This document shows positions 1-11,064 of a DNA stretch of 64,000 nt, in pieces. Within the stretch, counting starts at the first letter, position 1, and each line of letters starts with the position of its first letter. Origin of the DNA: Axinella damicornis (Eukaryota > Porifera > Demospongiae > Axinellida > Axinellidae); contig OZ007513.1 of NCBI GenBank assembly GCA_963931865.1, positions 12,239,467 to 12,303,466 on the forward strand. The letters are read 5' to 3'. Both the position numbers and the translations under genes were made by a program. The notes under the pieces were generated by a model. That model searched no databases. It worked only from the letters and a program-made list of their open reading frames with translations, and was not told the origin of the DNA.

Positions 1-1
1 G

Positions 2-241
2 GACGCTACTTGTCTGTTCGGCCCACTGACCGACATCATCGGCTATGATGCCGCTGTCAACGTTATCCGTCCCAGTGACATCAGCTTGGAAGAGGACGGT
101 AGTGAGATCTTGGGGATCGCACACCCATCTGCCATTGGTGATATGGTCTATGGTCACATCACAGCTGCATATAAACTTCAGGCTGGTTGCGAGCTGTTCA
201 GTCAGATCTGCCATCTTCTCAGTGCCCTGATCACTCTATAA
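2..241 (+). CDS. C-terminal exon of an unidentified protein (partial)
   Basis: An open frame enters from the left edge and runs 79 codons to a TAA at 239-241. The residues are mixed and protein-like (ends ..CELFSQICHLLSALITL), with no low-complexity bias, unlike the chance frames nearby. No start or upstream splice site is inside the window, so this is either the end of a gene starting to the left or the last exon of one. I do not recognise the family. The next 60 bases are A+T-rich, as expected of a 3' UTR. Confidence 0.45.
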   Translation, partial: DATCLFGPLTDIIGYDAAVNVIRPSDISLEEDGSEILGIAHPSAIGDMVYGHITAAYKLQAGCELFSQICHLLSALITL

Positions 242-1308
242 CATGGATGATGAAATCAACCATAATCACTTCTTACGTACCAGTTTGATTTATGGCAAGC
301 ATCACTAGCATGATGGAAGTAATGATAATCCTCATCTAACCCAAGTTAATTAGGATTATTTTAGTACAGATACCATTGCATACTTCATTGACAAGTGATC
401 AAAAGCTAGTACCTGTCCTGTTCATGGAGTGGACGTTGCACCAGGAGATGGACCTCCCCACCTCCCCCACATCCACACACCTCCCACCTCCCCCACATCC
501 ACACACTCTGTGATCATGTTGTCATATACAGGCTTGTTCCCAGGCCCAGGCTCTCCTAATATTCATGGTGTGATGAATACAATGTCGTAAAGATGGAAGA
601 CAGCCCGGTCTAATTTATCAAGTGGGAAATGTCCTGGGCAGAGAACTTTTATGAGCATGGGCAACTGGAATTCAAAGGTTAATAGCTGGTGAGCAAAGAC
701 CATACAGATCTGGACAAGGCCTCATAATGACATGCACTGATGCTTCTATTTTGTGGGGGCAAGGCCCCTATAATTGTAGTGTGTACTCCCCTCCCCCCCC
801 CCTCCCTCCCCTCCCCCCCCCCTCCCTCCCCTCCCCCCCCCCCCCCCTCCCTCCCCTCCCCCCCAACTCCCCCCCTCCCCCCTTCCCCCCCTCCCCCCTC
901 CCTCCCTCCCTCCCCCCATAAGTATGAGAGGATACGTAATAGCTGCTTACGATCCAAGTCTTGCAATTAGTAACACCAGAAAATGTAATCTGGAAGGATG
1001 TTGCAGTCACAGCTGCAGAAAAGATAGCAAAAAAGAAGATTGTTTCATTTTCAATCTCATTCTTCATTGGTTGCTTGTCCTAGCCTGCTATTCATTACTA
1101 GTTTATGCTCAGTGAAAGAATACTAGCACATCCCAGCTTAACAACGTACGTGGTTCAGACATGGGAGAAGGTGTCGCCACAGGTGCAGTGCGAGTACTGG
1201 ATACTACAGGGAAGGGATGAACAGTGAAACCAGCTACAACACATCAAATGAACTGATTGTATGGAATAGGTAGGCCAATACTCAGATGTCAGCGTTATAT
1301 TTGGCTAA
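242..1308. other. Intergenic stretch with pyrimidine tract
   Basis: No convincing gene. A short duplicated block (cctcccccacatccacacac, about 459-505) and a long C/T tract at 786-918 are the main features. A degenerate end of the fold-back transposon family lies near 535-555. Confidence 0.5.
786..918. repeat. Low-complexity C/T-rich tract
   Basis: About 130 bases that are almost entirely C with scattered T. Proline- or glycine-rich frames can be read on both strands; they are artefacts of composition. Confidence 0.9.
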
Positions 1309-2481
1309 CTAAAACAGCACTACCAGCGAAACATAAAGCCTACCCGATGAACGGTGCTGTGCTGCTGAAGTAGAAACCGAGATAGTGGAAGCAGCAGAAG
1401 TTGTGGAGAGAGAAGAACCTGATACTTGCTGCATTGGTGTGCTGGTAGTTGTTGAGGCAGAAGCAGATATTGGCTCGATAAATGGGGATGAAGTTGTGGA
1501 GACAGAGGTAGATTGCACCAGTGGGGCTGTAGTTGTGGAGACAGAGGTAGATTGGACCAATGGGGCTGTAGTTGTGGAGACAGAGGTAGATTGGACCAAT
1601 GGGGATGTAGTTGTGGAGACAGAGGTAGATTGGACCAATGGGGCTGTAGTTGTGGAGACAGAGGTAGATTGGACCAATGGGGATGTAGTTGTGGAGACAG
1701 AGGTAGATTGGACCAATGGGGCTGTAGTTGTGGAGACAGAGGTAGATTGGACCAATGGGGCTGTAGTTGTGGAGACAGAGGTAGATTGGACCAATGGGGC
1801 TGTAGTTGTGGAGACAGAGGTAGATTGGACCAATGGGGCTGTAGTTGTGGAGACAGGGGTAGATTGGACCAATGGGGCTGTGGTTGTGGAGACAGAGGTA
1901 TATTGGACCAATGGGGCTGTGGTTGTGGAGACAGAGGTAGATTGGACCAATGGGGCTGTAGTTGTGGAGACAGAGGTAGATTCGACCAATGGGGCTGTGG
2001 TTGTGGAGACAGAGGTAGATTGGACCAATGGGGCTGTAGTTGTGGAGACAGAGGTAGATTGGACCAATGGGGCTGTAGTTGTAGAGACAGAGGTAGATTG
2101 GACCAATGAACTTGTAGTTGCGATCAAAGTGGGTGTGAGCTGAACCAGTGTGCTAGCAGTCGTAGGTATGGGTTGGACCAGTGTGCTGGTAGTTGTAGAG
2201 ATGGAAGTAGACGTGGGCTGGACCAGTGAGCTAGTAGTTGCAAAGATTGGAGTAGATACAGGCTGAAGCAGTGTGCTAGTAGTCGTGATGGAAGTAGGTA
2301 CGGTTTGGACCAGTTTGCTGCTAATTGGAGATACAGCCTGAACCAGTGTGCTGGTAGTAGGTTGGACTAGTGTGTTGGTAGCTGTGGAGGTGGTAGGATG
2401 GACCAACATACTGCACTGGTAAAAACTGCATGTAGACATTACAAAATGAATGAAGAATAGCTGCATGTAGTGCAATTTCAT
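1309..2481 (-). CDS. Ser/Thr-rich mucin-like repeat exon, probably the stalk of the SRCR/CCP protein
   Basis: A 390-codon frame on the minus strand. Its body is 15-16 copies of a 13-residue unit (VSTTTAPLVQSTS), rich in Ser, Thr and Pro as in O-glycosylated stalks. It follows seven CCP exons on the same strand at the usual place for a membrane-proximal stalk. The frame's first codons are probably intron: acceptors ending ..ATGCAG and ..GTGCAG lie near 2430, and both give a phase-2 entry. The last CCP exon ends in phase 1, so at least one linking exon is missing from my model, or this is a separate gene. The C-terminus ends in a short hydrophobic run (LYVSLVVLF) before the stop; a donor-like GGGTAGGC about 12 codons earlier could lead to a further exon. 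The opposite strand is also open through the repeats. Confidence 0.5.
   Translation of the reverse strand: MKLHYMQLFFIHFVMSTCSFYQCSMLVHPTTSTATNTLVQPTTSTLVQAVSPISSKLVQTVPTSITTTSTLLQPVSTPIFATTSSLVQPTSTSISTTTSTLVQPIPTTASTLVQLTPTLIATTSSLVQSTSVSTTTAPLVQSTSVSTTTAPLVQSTSVSTTTAPLVESTSVSTTTAPLVQSTSVSTTTAPLVQYTSVSTTTAPLVQSTPVSTTTAPLVQSTSVSTTTAPLVQSTSVSTTTAPLVQSTSVSTTTAPLVQSTSVSTTTSPLVQSTSVSTTTAPLVQSTSVSTTTSPLVQSTSVSTTTAPLVQSTSVSTTTAPLVQSTSVSTTSSPFIEPISASASTTTSTPMQQVSGSSLSTTSAASTISVSTSAAQHRSSGRLYVSLVVLF
1519..2108. repeat. 39-bp minisatellite, about 15 copies
   Basis: Near-identical tandem units containing gtggagacagaggtagattg. The period is a multiple of three and the unit lacks stops in several frames, so three long frames coexist. 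Minor variants (gatgta for gctgta, ttcgac for ttggac) mark individual copies. Confidence 0.95.
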
Positions 2482-2988
2482 GAACCGCAGACGGCACCAT
2501 TCATATTCTTCGTTTGCACCATTTCACTCTCAGAGGAGTCACTTGGTGTGGCTACTAGTATAGATTCATAAAGAATGCACGCGTCCATTGAAGGTCATAT
2601 TCTACTATCTACGATTAAAATACCTAGCTATGTGACCATTGACCACTAAGACTTAGCCACACAGCATAGCAAAGCATTGCTACGGAAAATGTTTTTCAAT
2701 GATCCGGTAGCCTCGTTCCCAGGAATATTGATGGACCACACAGTTTTAATCTTGCTTCATCCACAATATAACACAGCTGCATATGAAGTAACTAATCTAT
2801 GTACACTGTAAAATTGCAGAGCAAATTATGCCATTTCAACACCTTAAATTGGGGGCATCCCCCACCCAGATTGCCTCAAGGCCCATACACTCTTAATAAC
2901 TATATGGAATCTGCTATGGTGGACAACTGTTAGCGATAGCAACACAAATACATGTGTGCTTGCACAGAATATCAATATAGTGCCTCAC
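2482..2988. other. Intron or spacer between CCP array and Ser/Thr-rich exon
   Basis: No exon recognised. A single fold-back transposon end (tagcctcgttcccagg) occurs near 2710. A short exon that corrects the phase between CCP7 and the Ser/Thr-rich exon may be hidden here. Confidence 0.4.
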
Positions 2989-5900
2989 TCTGGCAAGTGG
3001 GGGCCTCCCCAGACCACACTCCAGTACTGCCACACGGCCTGTCCGCATTCCCCAACAGTCTGTAGCCTGCATTGCAGGAGTAGGTTGCCACGGTACCAGG
3101 AACATTACCACCATTTGCCTGAACAACTTGACCATTTCCAGGATTGGGAAGGTTAGAACACACAATCCCTGCATGGAGAGTGTGGGAGAGATTAAAATGG
3201 ACCACACAGTAGTACCGTATACTGGGAAATTTTGGCGGTCATTAAATTTGGCAAAATAAGGAGCCCTTAGGCAGCAGTACTGAATGTGAAGAATTATTCC
3301 AGGTGTACAAATCAGGGGTTCGATAACATATGCACTACAGACTACAGCAGTCTGTAGTCTGTCTACGCTTTTAATTCGGTGTACCATCTGGCGTCTGTGA
3401 AGTAGTAGGCGCTTCTCCGCAGACATCTCTCTCTCTCTTTCAGCAGGTAGTATGTTGGGTCTTGCAATCTCATTGAGTCAAAGGTGAACTTGCTTCTCTT
3501 CTTGCGCGCGCCGACAGTCTATCTAGCTGGCCAGTCAATATTGGCGATTTCCAGTATATATAGTATAATATTCTTGCACCATCCACACAGACAGCCGTTA
3601 GGAATGTGTGTACATGTCATTTCAGTGCCTTACTCTGGCAAGCGGAGTCTACTATGGTGATGTCGACAAACAGCTGTTAGCAAAATAAGTACATGTGTAC
3701 TTCCACAGAATATACATTTAGTGCATGCCTTACTCTGACAGGTGGGGGCCTCCCCAGTCCACACACCAGTACTGCCACACGGCCTGTCCGCATTCCCCAA
3801 CAGTCTGTAGCCTGCATTGCAGGAGTAGGTTGCCACGGTACCAGGAACATTGCCACCATTTGCCTGAACAACTCGACCATTTCCAGGATTGAGGAGGTTA
3901 GGGCACACAATTCCTGCACAGAGAGTGTGGGAGAGATGTTGAATTAAATGGACCACCCAGTAGTATTCATGCTGCATCCATGCACATAGACAGCCATTAG
4001 GAATGAGCTTGAAATGAACATGCCATTTCAGTGCCTTACTCTGGCAAGTGGGGGCCTCCCCAGACCACACACCAGTACTGCCACATGACCTGTCCGCATT
4101 CCCCAACAGTCTGTAGCCTGCATTGCAGGAGTAGGTTGCCACGGTACCAGGAACATTACCACCATTTGCCTGAACAACTCGACCATTTCCAGGATTGAGG
4201 AGGTTAGGGCACACAATTCCTGCACGGAGAGATATTGATTAAAATGGACCACACAGTGGTATTCATGCTGCATCCATACAGACAGCCGTTAGGAATGTGT
4301 GTACATGTCATTTCAGTGCCTTACTCTGGCAAGTGGGGGCCTCCCCAGACCACACTCCAGTACTGCCACACGGCCTGTCCGCATTCCCCAACAGTCTGTA
4401 GCCAGCATTGCAGGAGTAGGTTGCCACGGTACCAGGAACATTTCCACCATTTGCCTGAACAACTCGACCATTTGTAGGATTGGAAAGGCTAGGACACACA
4501 ATCCCTGCACGGAGAGTGCGGGAGAGACGTTGATTAAAATGGACCACACAGTAGTGTTCTTGCTGCATCCATATAGAGATCTGAGCATTTATACATGTGT
4601 CCTTGAAATGAACATGCCATTAGCTACAACAAGTGCCTTACTTTGGCAAGTGGGGGCCTCCCCAGACCACACACCAGTACTGCCACACAGCCTGTTCGCA
4701 TTCCCCAACAGTCTGTAGCCTGCATTGCAGGAGTAGGTTGCCACGGTACCAGGAACATTGCCACCATTTGCCTGAACAACTCGACCATTTCCAGGATTGA
4801 GGAGGTTAGGGCACACAATTCCTGCACGGAGAGATATTGATTAAAATGGACCACACAGTAGTATTCATGCTGCATCCATACAGACAGCCGTTAGGAATGT
4901 GTGTGCATGTCATTTCAGTGCCTTACTCTGGCAAGTGGGAGCCTCCCCAGACCACACACCAGCACTGCCACATGGCCTGTCCGCATTCCCCAACAGTCTG
5001 TAGCCTGCATTGCAGGAGTAGGTTGCCACGGTACCAGGAACATTACCACCATTTGCCTGAACAACTTGACCATTTCCAGGATTGGAAAGGTTAGGACACA
5101 CAATTCCTGCACGGAGATATGTTGATTAAAATGGACCACACAGTAGTATTCTTGCTGCATCCATACAGACAGCCATTAGGAATGTGTGTGCATGTCATTT
5201 CAGTGCCTTACTCTGGCAAGTGGGGGCCTCCCCAGACCACACACCAGTACTGCCACACGGCCTGTCCGCATTCCCCAACAGTCTGTAGCCTGCATTGCAG
5301 GAGTAGGTTGCCACGGTACCAGGAACATTACCATCATTTGCCTGAACAACTTGACCATTTCCAGGATTGGAAAGGTTAGGACACACTATCCCTGCACAGA
5401 GAGTGTGGGAGAGATGTTGATTAAAATCTGAGTTGCAAGCCACCAAAATAGTTTCCTGTAGCCTCGTTCCCAGGCCACAGGCCATGGTAACCTACACGAG
5501 CTCCACTGTTACTTCCACTGTCAGGATGTAAGTTGGCAGATTGCCATTGTATAAAACATCACTTGGGTCCCCCCCCCTTGTCTACACCCTTGTGAGAAGC
5601 TGCTTGCCATGACTGTTTCTATAATGTGATGACATTCAACTGTGACAAATTAGGTAGGTGGGCAGTTCAATCTCATCATCTGTAAACAAGGAATGAGTTT
5701 ACCACTTGACTGGTTGTCATGGATGTTCAAATGAAGCAGCAAGCTACGGGCTGCCGGCCTTGGTTCTAGTCTTGTCCCAACACTCATCAGACGTAGATAA
5801 ATTATACCAAACCATGCTAACCCCCCTCCCCCCACAGTTGTCCATGCAGTTCTCTGAATCATAGTCAGGTTCATTTGTCGCAGAGCAGCCGGAGACAGCT

Positions 5901-8440
5901 AGCTGGAAGGCTATAATTTCTCTATTGATGAAATCTTGATAGAGGCCCATAAAACTTCATACACTTCTTTATTTAGTACTCACGTGACCCTCAACGAATC
6001 AGACGCCTCAGAATCTATCACATGACGAGAATTAAATCGTTTATTGCACACTTTAGTGTGGATAATGGATAATCTTCTTGACCTACTTTGACAGGTGACT
6101 CCTGCATCTTCAAAGTGGGAGCAATCGTGCACACCAAGTGGATTAGAGTAGCAGTCTATAAGTCGTGGCTCAAACCCAGAGCACCCCACCTGGTCCAGGA
6201 AGATGTCTCCAGTTCCCTGGCCAAAGGAGGGCTGGTAACGAGGAATTGCACCTGCAATTGATACAACACACAGTGATTGGTTGACAAGGTTGAGAAAAAT
6301 ATTAGCGCCTATGGCCACCACTGTACAATGCCAATGTCTGCATGATGGGGATGCACAGAATTGATGATCGAGACAACAGAAAATTGTGAAGACATTAGTC
6401 AATTCCTACAGGCATGCAAGCCTGCCTACGAAGCACAAACTCCATGGGATAACATAAGCCTTGCTAAATGTGCATGTGCACGAGCTTACATATATGCTCA
6501 GTGAGGTTTTGCTAGCCTTGTTAATTCCCAGGCCACGTCCTGGGAAAGAGGCTAGGTTTATGAATAATTGGAACAGGAGGAGAACACAGAGCAAGCTGCA
6601 GTTGATGACCCACTGCAATAACTAGGAAAGGGTGTAGCATGTAGAGGACTCAGAGAGCAGAGTTCCTTGGTGTCAGAATTACGTATTTTTGTGCATCATA
6701 TAAATAAGAATTTTAAGTTCTGATACCAAATCGGGAAAATCCAAGCTGTCCACAGGCCACATTAGCATCAGGAACTCCCCACGCATCATCACACACAGTT
6801 CCCCAGGCATTGTTATCGCAGATCTCAACTCGGCCCTCCCGGGAGTTTGATCCACCACGAAGTCTGATGTCACCATTCGAACACAGGGCTGGAGAAATGG
6901 AAGCAAAATGGAACTGCCAATTTTTTCCAGAATTCAAGCCATTTCCAACCTTATAGCTACCCCATGCAGCTGCATACATAACTCAAATTGGACAGAAATA
7001 AAATAAATACATTTATGTGTTAGTTCTTTTTTCTGTATGTTAGTGTTTTTTGTTTATATTCCTTTGGTTCTCATTGTAAGGTAAGCTGCAGAGCAGCTCG
7101 TATTGCATCCTTTTACTTTTTCACTATGTATCTAATTATGGTTAACTGAAACATTTTCCAGGAGTAGTACATAATATAGTATTTCCAATGTACTATTATA
7201 GTACATTGGAAATATAGTACCATACTCTTGTTTGTCGTCAGAGTTCACCATGCGGGAGTTCATTGCTCATCTTTCCTGGTTCTGGTCGGTAATGATGCTT
7301 GGAGTGTTGTCACGGAAATATACCTATCATCTATTCTTGGAATTTTACGAATCCAATTCAACTCTTTACCAACCAATGATGACAAATGCCTTCATGTGCT
7401 CCTACAAGCCAATAAGCATTTATGTGGAGAATTAAATACTAGACGTTATACCATAATACAGGATTTTGTGGTTGATAAGGAGTTTCAATGGAAGCTAAGC
7501 CTATTATTATCAGTGAATCCAATACAACGAATACCAGGAAATGTACTTGTCAAAACGACATCAGTGCCCACAACAAAGTTAATTACAAATTTAGCTTTGA
7601 GTAAGTGGGGGGGGGGGGGGGGGGTGTCCAGATGTGGAAGGTTGTCCGGATACCCCTTAAATTTCTTTGCACAGTTAACTTTGCTTGTAGGATGTTTGCA
7701 GAGTGTCCGGATACCTCTGCCCAGGTATAGAACGGTGTGCTTCTCAGCAACTGTGAGAAGGAATTAGCGGGATGTCCGAGACCCCCCCCCCACCACCACC
7801 ACCACACTTATACTCTCATTCCCAGGCTCTTGTGTGAGGGCGGCCCCGCTATTACAAAGTATGCTTATTACAGCAATCAAAATATTTCTCTAAAACATTC
7901 ACTGCACAACTTACGGCAGCAACCTGAACTGCATGATGCGTACCCTGAGCAGCAAAATGACTGGTAGGAGTAAGTTATCCGAGAAGCATATACAGATTGA
8001 CGGCTATAGCTGATTCTGTGGATACAAAATAATTTGAAAACCTAATCAACGTACAGTTATTAAACTTCAACTGAGATGACTTAGCTACCTTACTATGGCA
8101 TGAAACTTTGCATCAGAAGTGAGATCCTGGTGCACGTCTTATCTAGCTATCTATCCATCTATCTTTCTATCTACGTATATATCTGATTCGGTCCATACCT
8201 GTAGCAAGTGCCGAACCACGACGAACACGAGTAGGTTGACGTGTATGGTACATTTACAGAATAAAGCACATAAGATTCATACTGGCTGATAGTGCGGTAG
8301 CAGACACTGCAGAAGCAAGACATGAGAAATGATTAAGTCGATCGTTGAGTGTATAGGTGTATATTATTCACTTACCCTTGCTGTGCCTGACAGGTCTGAA
8401 ATACAACAAGCAAGGCGACAATAAAGGCCAGCGCAACCAT
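2989..8440 (-). CDS. Secreted/surface SRCR-CCP multidomain protein
   Basis: Exons in transcript order: 8440-8376 (signal peptide), 6888-6727 and 6251-6087 (one SRCR domain), then CCP exons 5391-5212, 5106-4927, 4821-4642, 4504-4325, 4219-4040, 3913-3734 and 3168-2989. Exon 1 encodes [20 protein letters not shown], a clear signal peptide, followed by GTAAGT. All domain exons begin and end in phase 1, so modules can be shuffled or skipped in frame. SRCR domains bind microbial or self ligands; CCP modules mediate protein contacts. Sponges are known to have surface proteins combining SRCR and CCP modules. Exon 1 ends in phase 2 while the SRCR entry needs phase 1, so at least one exon between 6889 and 8375 is unplaced. 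The Ser/Thr-rich exon at 1309-2481 is probably the C-terminal stalk. Membrane anchoring was not established. Confidence 0.75.
3214..3562. mobile_element. Short DNA element inserted in a CCP intron
   Basis: The other CCP introns read ..ccacacagtagtattcttgctgcatcc; here the run is broken after cagtagt and resumes at about 3563 (attcttgcaccatcc). The insert starts accgtatactgggaaatttt and ends with a diverged inverted copy (ccagtatatatagtat). The same left end occurs at 24623 and the same internal part at 25833-25990. Confidence 0.65.
3628..3660 (-). pseudogene. Remnant of an eighth CCP exon end
   Basis: The CCP exon's donor end (cagtgccttactctggcaag, plus-strand reading) is present, but after about 13 exon bases it switches into sequence matching the intron just downstream of another CCP unit (compare 2915-2985). 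This looks like the scar of unequal crossing-over or deletion within the array. Confidence 0.6.
6087..6888 (-). CDS. SRCR domain encoded by two exons
   Basis: Exon 6888-6727 begins after TTTCTCCAG and reads [13 protein letters not shown]..., then [20 protein letters not shown] and ..[12 protein letters not shown]. Exon 6251-6087 begins after ATTGCAG and continues [39 protein letters not shown] and ..[14 protein letters not shown]. This is a complete group-A-like SRCR domain (two-exon coding, typical WGTVCDD, C-GxxLG, ..DCSHxEDAGVxC pattern). Both boundary introns are phase 1, as is the internal intron. Confidence 0.9.
7176..7221. repeat. Short palindrome around tttccaatgtacta
   Basis: The run tatttccaatgtactattat is followed by its inverted copy (agtacattggaaatatagta). 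It lies in an intron of the SRCR/CCP gene. A G homopolymer of about 18 bases follows at 7607-7624. Confidence 0.7.
8139..8185. repeat. (TATC)n microsatellite
   Basis: Degenerate tandem tatc/tatct units in the first intron of the SRCR/CCP gene. Confidence 0.8.
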
Positions 8441-9384
8441 TGTCGCCGAGTTTCGCTCTCATACGAACTACGTAGCTAGCGTCCACAGATAATAGCTATA
8501 TGGATATCTCGCGCTCATGCCTCCCTGCATCGCGTGGTGTGAGCGGGGGTGTCTCTAATCTCCAATGGAACATGGGATTGGATTAAAAACTGCTGCCTCG
8601 TTCACGGATAGGACAGCAACTAGGACGTGCGTGCTTATTCACTCGCGATCGGTTAGTTCGCTGTTGAGGCGCGTCATTCCTTGATCCTGCGTTCATGGAG
8701 GTCAAAGGTTACGCGCTCATGCATAATATGGGATTGGACGCACTCGGTCAAACTTGGGGTAGCTAGCAGGAAGTTAAGTACAGGTAGCTTGAAGCGCATT
8801 CGGCACTGGTCCTTACTCTCTTCTGCAATAGGACAAGTTCCAGTTTGTGACCGTGTGTTTGAGAGCAGCGTAGCGACCGTATGCCGGCGCCATGTACATG
8901 TACGCGAAGATGACGATAACCCGTAGTGTATTTCAACATTGTAGAGGACTAGCTATACATTCTATAGCTGTTGTCAACTTTAGTTTCCGCTGTAGCTAGC
9001 TTCATAATATTTTCACGTTCATAAACCTCCAGGATCCTATCATCAAATTAATGGGGAGTGATGCTGCATGGAAGCCGAAAAGCTTGGGAATAAATTAGCA
9101 TGATAATTTTATCAATTAAATTTTATGTAATTACCACTGCATGGACTTAGAAAACACAACTAGGCGTAATTTACAAGTGACCCCATGCCGCAGTGAAAGC
9201 AAAAGTAAACTTGAACACTTGCACAATATAATTTACAGCTAACAGTATTAATATTCACAAACACAGAAGATGGAGTGGCATTGCAGTTGCAGGAAGCAGA
9301 GACGACATCTCAGTCTAGCACTTGCGTGTCACGGCATCTCAGAGCAAACCTGCAAGTTGTTAGTAGTACATCATGAGTCAATGT

Positions 9385-9419
9385 TAGCCTCGTTCCCAGG
9401 TGGCCTGGGAACGAGGCTA
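9385..9419. mobile_element. 35-bp TIR-only fold-back element
   Basis: Two abutting terminal repeats, tagcctcgttcccagg then its inverted copy ending cctgggaacgaggcta, with only tg between. Flanks gagtcaatg and gattcaatg match at 8 of 9 positions, with one extra base on the left. Confidence 0.7.
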
Positions 9420-10936
9420 GATTCAATGCCCAACTAGTAACAAAAACTGTATCTCCTACAGAGTCTCGTCAGTATGCAGTGCATGTGTGGTATTTTCATT
9501 GTAAAACCCCACAGATAATGAAGCACATGCAGGTGCCACTCTTGGCATCACACTGGGCACTAGGCCATGTCATTTGCAGGGATTGGATATTACGTATGAT
9601 CACACGTTAGCTAGTCCTCATCACCACTGCTGACTTTTATTCATTGCATGCCAGTGAACATTAGATAGTCACATCCCAATTGAAACAAGCTTAAGCTGTG
9701 TATGCGGTCTGGTCTTAAAAGCAAATTACCCAGTACTAGTCCCATGTTCCAGTCTAGCAATTAGCTAGTGAAATGAGATAAAACCTTCAGGCCTCACATA
9801 GTGACTTGAAAGATTGTTTTGGGAAAATTCGTTTGATTTTCCTGCTTCACAACGGTCAGTCCAGCTGCCTCAAACACTTGATGGAACGTCTCCACACATC
9901 TATGTCAGAAAGAACCAATTGCTCTTGCACACAGAAAATGCAACGTCATGAAGTATCAAATCAATGTGCAGGTTTAGACTACTTTGCAACACAGCCTATA
10001 TCGTCAGTTGATGGGACATGGATGACTGATGGCTACTATAGTTGCACAGTGATACTATTTTTTGAGAATGGCAACCTGCACTGTTGGTTGTAGGGCAAGC
10101 ACACTTTCGGAACAACAACCTCATCCCTTGCTGGATACTTCAGCCGATTGAAGACAAGTACCATATTATGCTACATGCCAATTGTACAATGTCTTGAGGA
10201 CCCAATTTGTTCACCTGGTGACTGAGGAATCTTCCACGTCAAAGACTTCCCCTTGGTCAGCTATGTTTTCCTTGACAACAATCAGTCCTCTGCCAGGGGA
10301 GAGGCCCTTGATACAACGACGAAGGAAGGCAATGAGATCATCTGTAGATCACAAGAGGCAATGCATCATTCAGATACTGAAATAATCCATTTTGAGGAGT
10401 GGTCTGGGAACAAGGCTAGTAGAAAGAGACATTCATAATATCACTCTACCAATAACAGTTTGATTACCACATGCGCACATGCGTAAGTGCCAGTGGGCGG
10501 TCTGTTTGTCTGTGTACATGTGTCAGTCAGTCAGTGGGATAGTTACTGCGAATCTGGCTAACGGGGGGAGTTGTGAAAGCACGAACTGCATTTCTGGATG
10601 GCAATAAGCAGTCCTAAAACCAGTGTTTCTGTAACTGACAGCACACGAGAAAGCGCTCTCCTGGGCACCATCAGTCGATATGATATTACTGGTTCAGACA
10701 CTGATAAAGGATCAGTATACTCCTCACCATCCGTAAGATGGCTGAGTACCCACTGGCACCATATAAGGTTGTACCTCCCCTCCTCGGGAGAGAAATCCTG
10801 TAGGACGAAAGAGGGTACTGGTAACAGATATCAGCCCTTGTGCCAGACCAAGGATCTAACCTGCAATCCAGAAGCAATGAAACGACCCACTCTTTCCAAA
10901 CTCTCTCTCTGCATTGGAAAAGAAGTTCAATGTGCA

Positions 10937-11064
10937 TAGCAGTGGTTGCTCCTGCAGGTGCTATACTATAGCACTGGTTGCTCCTGCAGGTGCTATACTA
11001 TAGCACTGGTTGCTCCTGCAGGTGCTATACTATAGCACTGGTTGCTCCTGCAGGTGCTATTCTA
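10937..11064. repeat. Four copies of a 32-bp tandem repeat
   Basis: The unit contains ggttgctcctgcaggtgcta and is nearly identical in all four copies. It is not a CRISPR array: the copies are contiguous, with no unique spacers. Confidence 0.9.

Larger units (their letters stand above)
2989..5391 (-). repeat. Array of seven near-identical CCP/sushi exons
   Basis: Seven exons of exactly 180 bp, each with acceptor ..TGCAGG and donor CAGAGTAAGG or a close variant. Each encodes IVCPNL.NPGNG.VVQANGG... through ..[20 protein letters not shown] to EAPTCQ. The four CCP cysteines and the conserved Trp are present in every copy. Flanking intron sequence (attaaaatggaccacacagt, gacagccgttaggaatgtgt) is shared too, so the duplicated unit is exon plus intron, about 280-290 bp. 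High identity implies recent duplication or gene conversion. Confidence 0.9.

Noticed and set aside
679..1067. Pro-rich and Gly-rich frames over the C/T tract
   Set aside because: Pure composition artefacts with no flanking splice logic.
1385..2143. Long plus-strand frames through the 39-bp repeats (VETEVDW and CGDRGRLDQW types)
   Set aside because: They exist because the repeat period is a multiple of three and the unit lacks stops. The minus-strand Ser/Thr frame fits the neighbouring gene better.
5744..5950. Cys-containing frame considered as an exon between SRCR and CCP1
   Set aside because: Neither end gives a splice site in the required phase 1, and the SRCR exon joins CCP1 in frame without it.
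7228..7767. 179-codon plus-strand frame
   Set aside because: It lies in an intron of the minus-strand gene, runs through a G homopolymer, and has no start context or recognisable domain.
9806..10093. 95-codon plus-strand frame
   Set aside because: Opens at a TTG, has no recognised domain and no splice context. Kept as unassigned sequence.
10937..11064. Short direct repeats considered as a CRISPR-like array
   Set aside because: Units are contiguous with no unique spacers and the DNA is animal.
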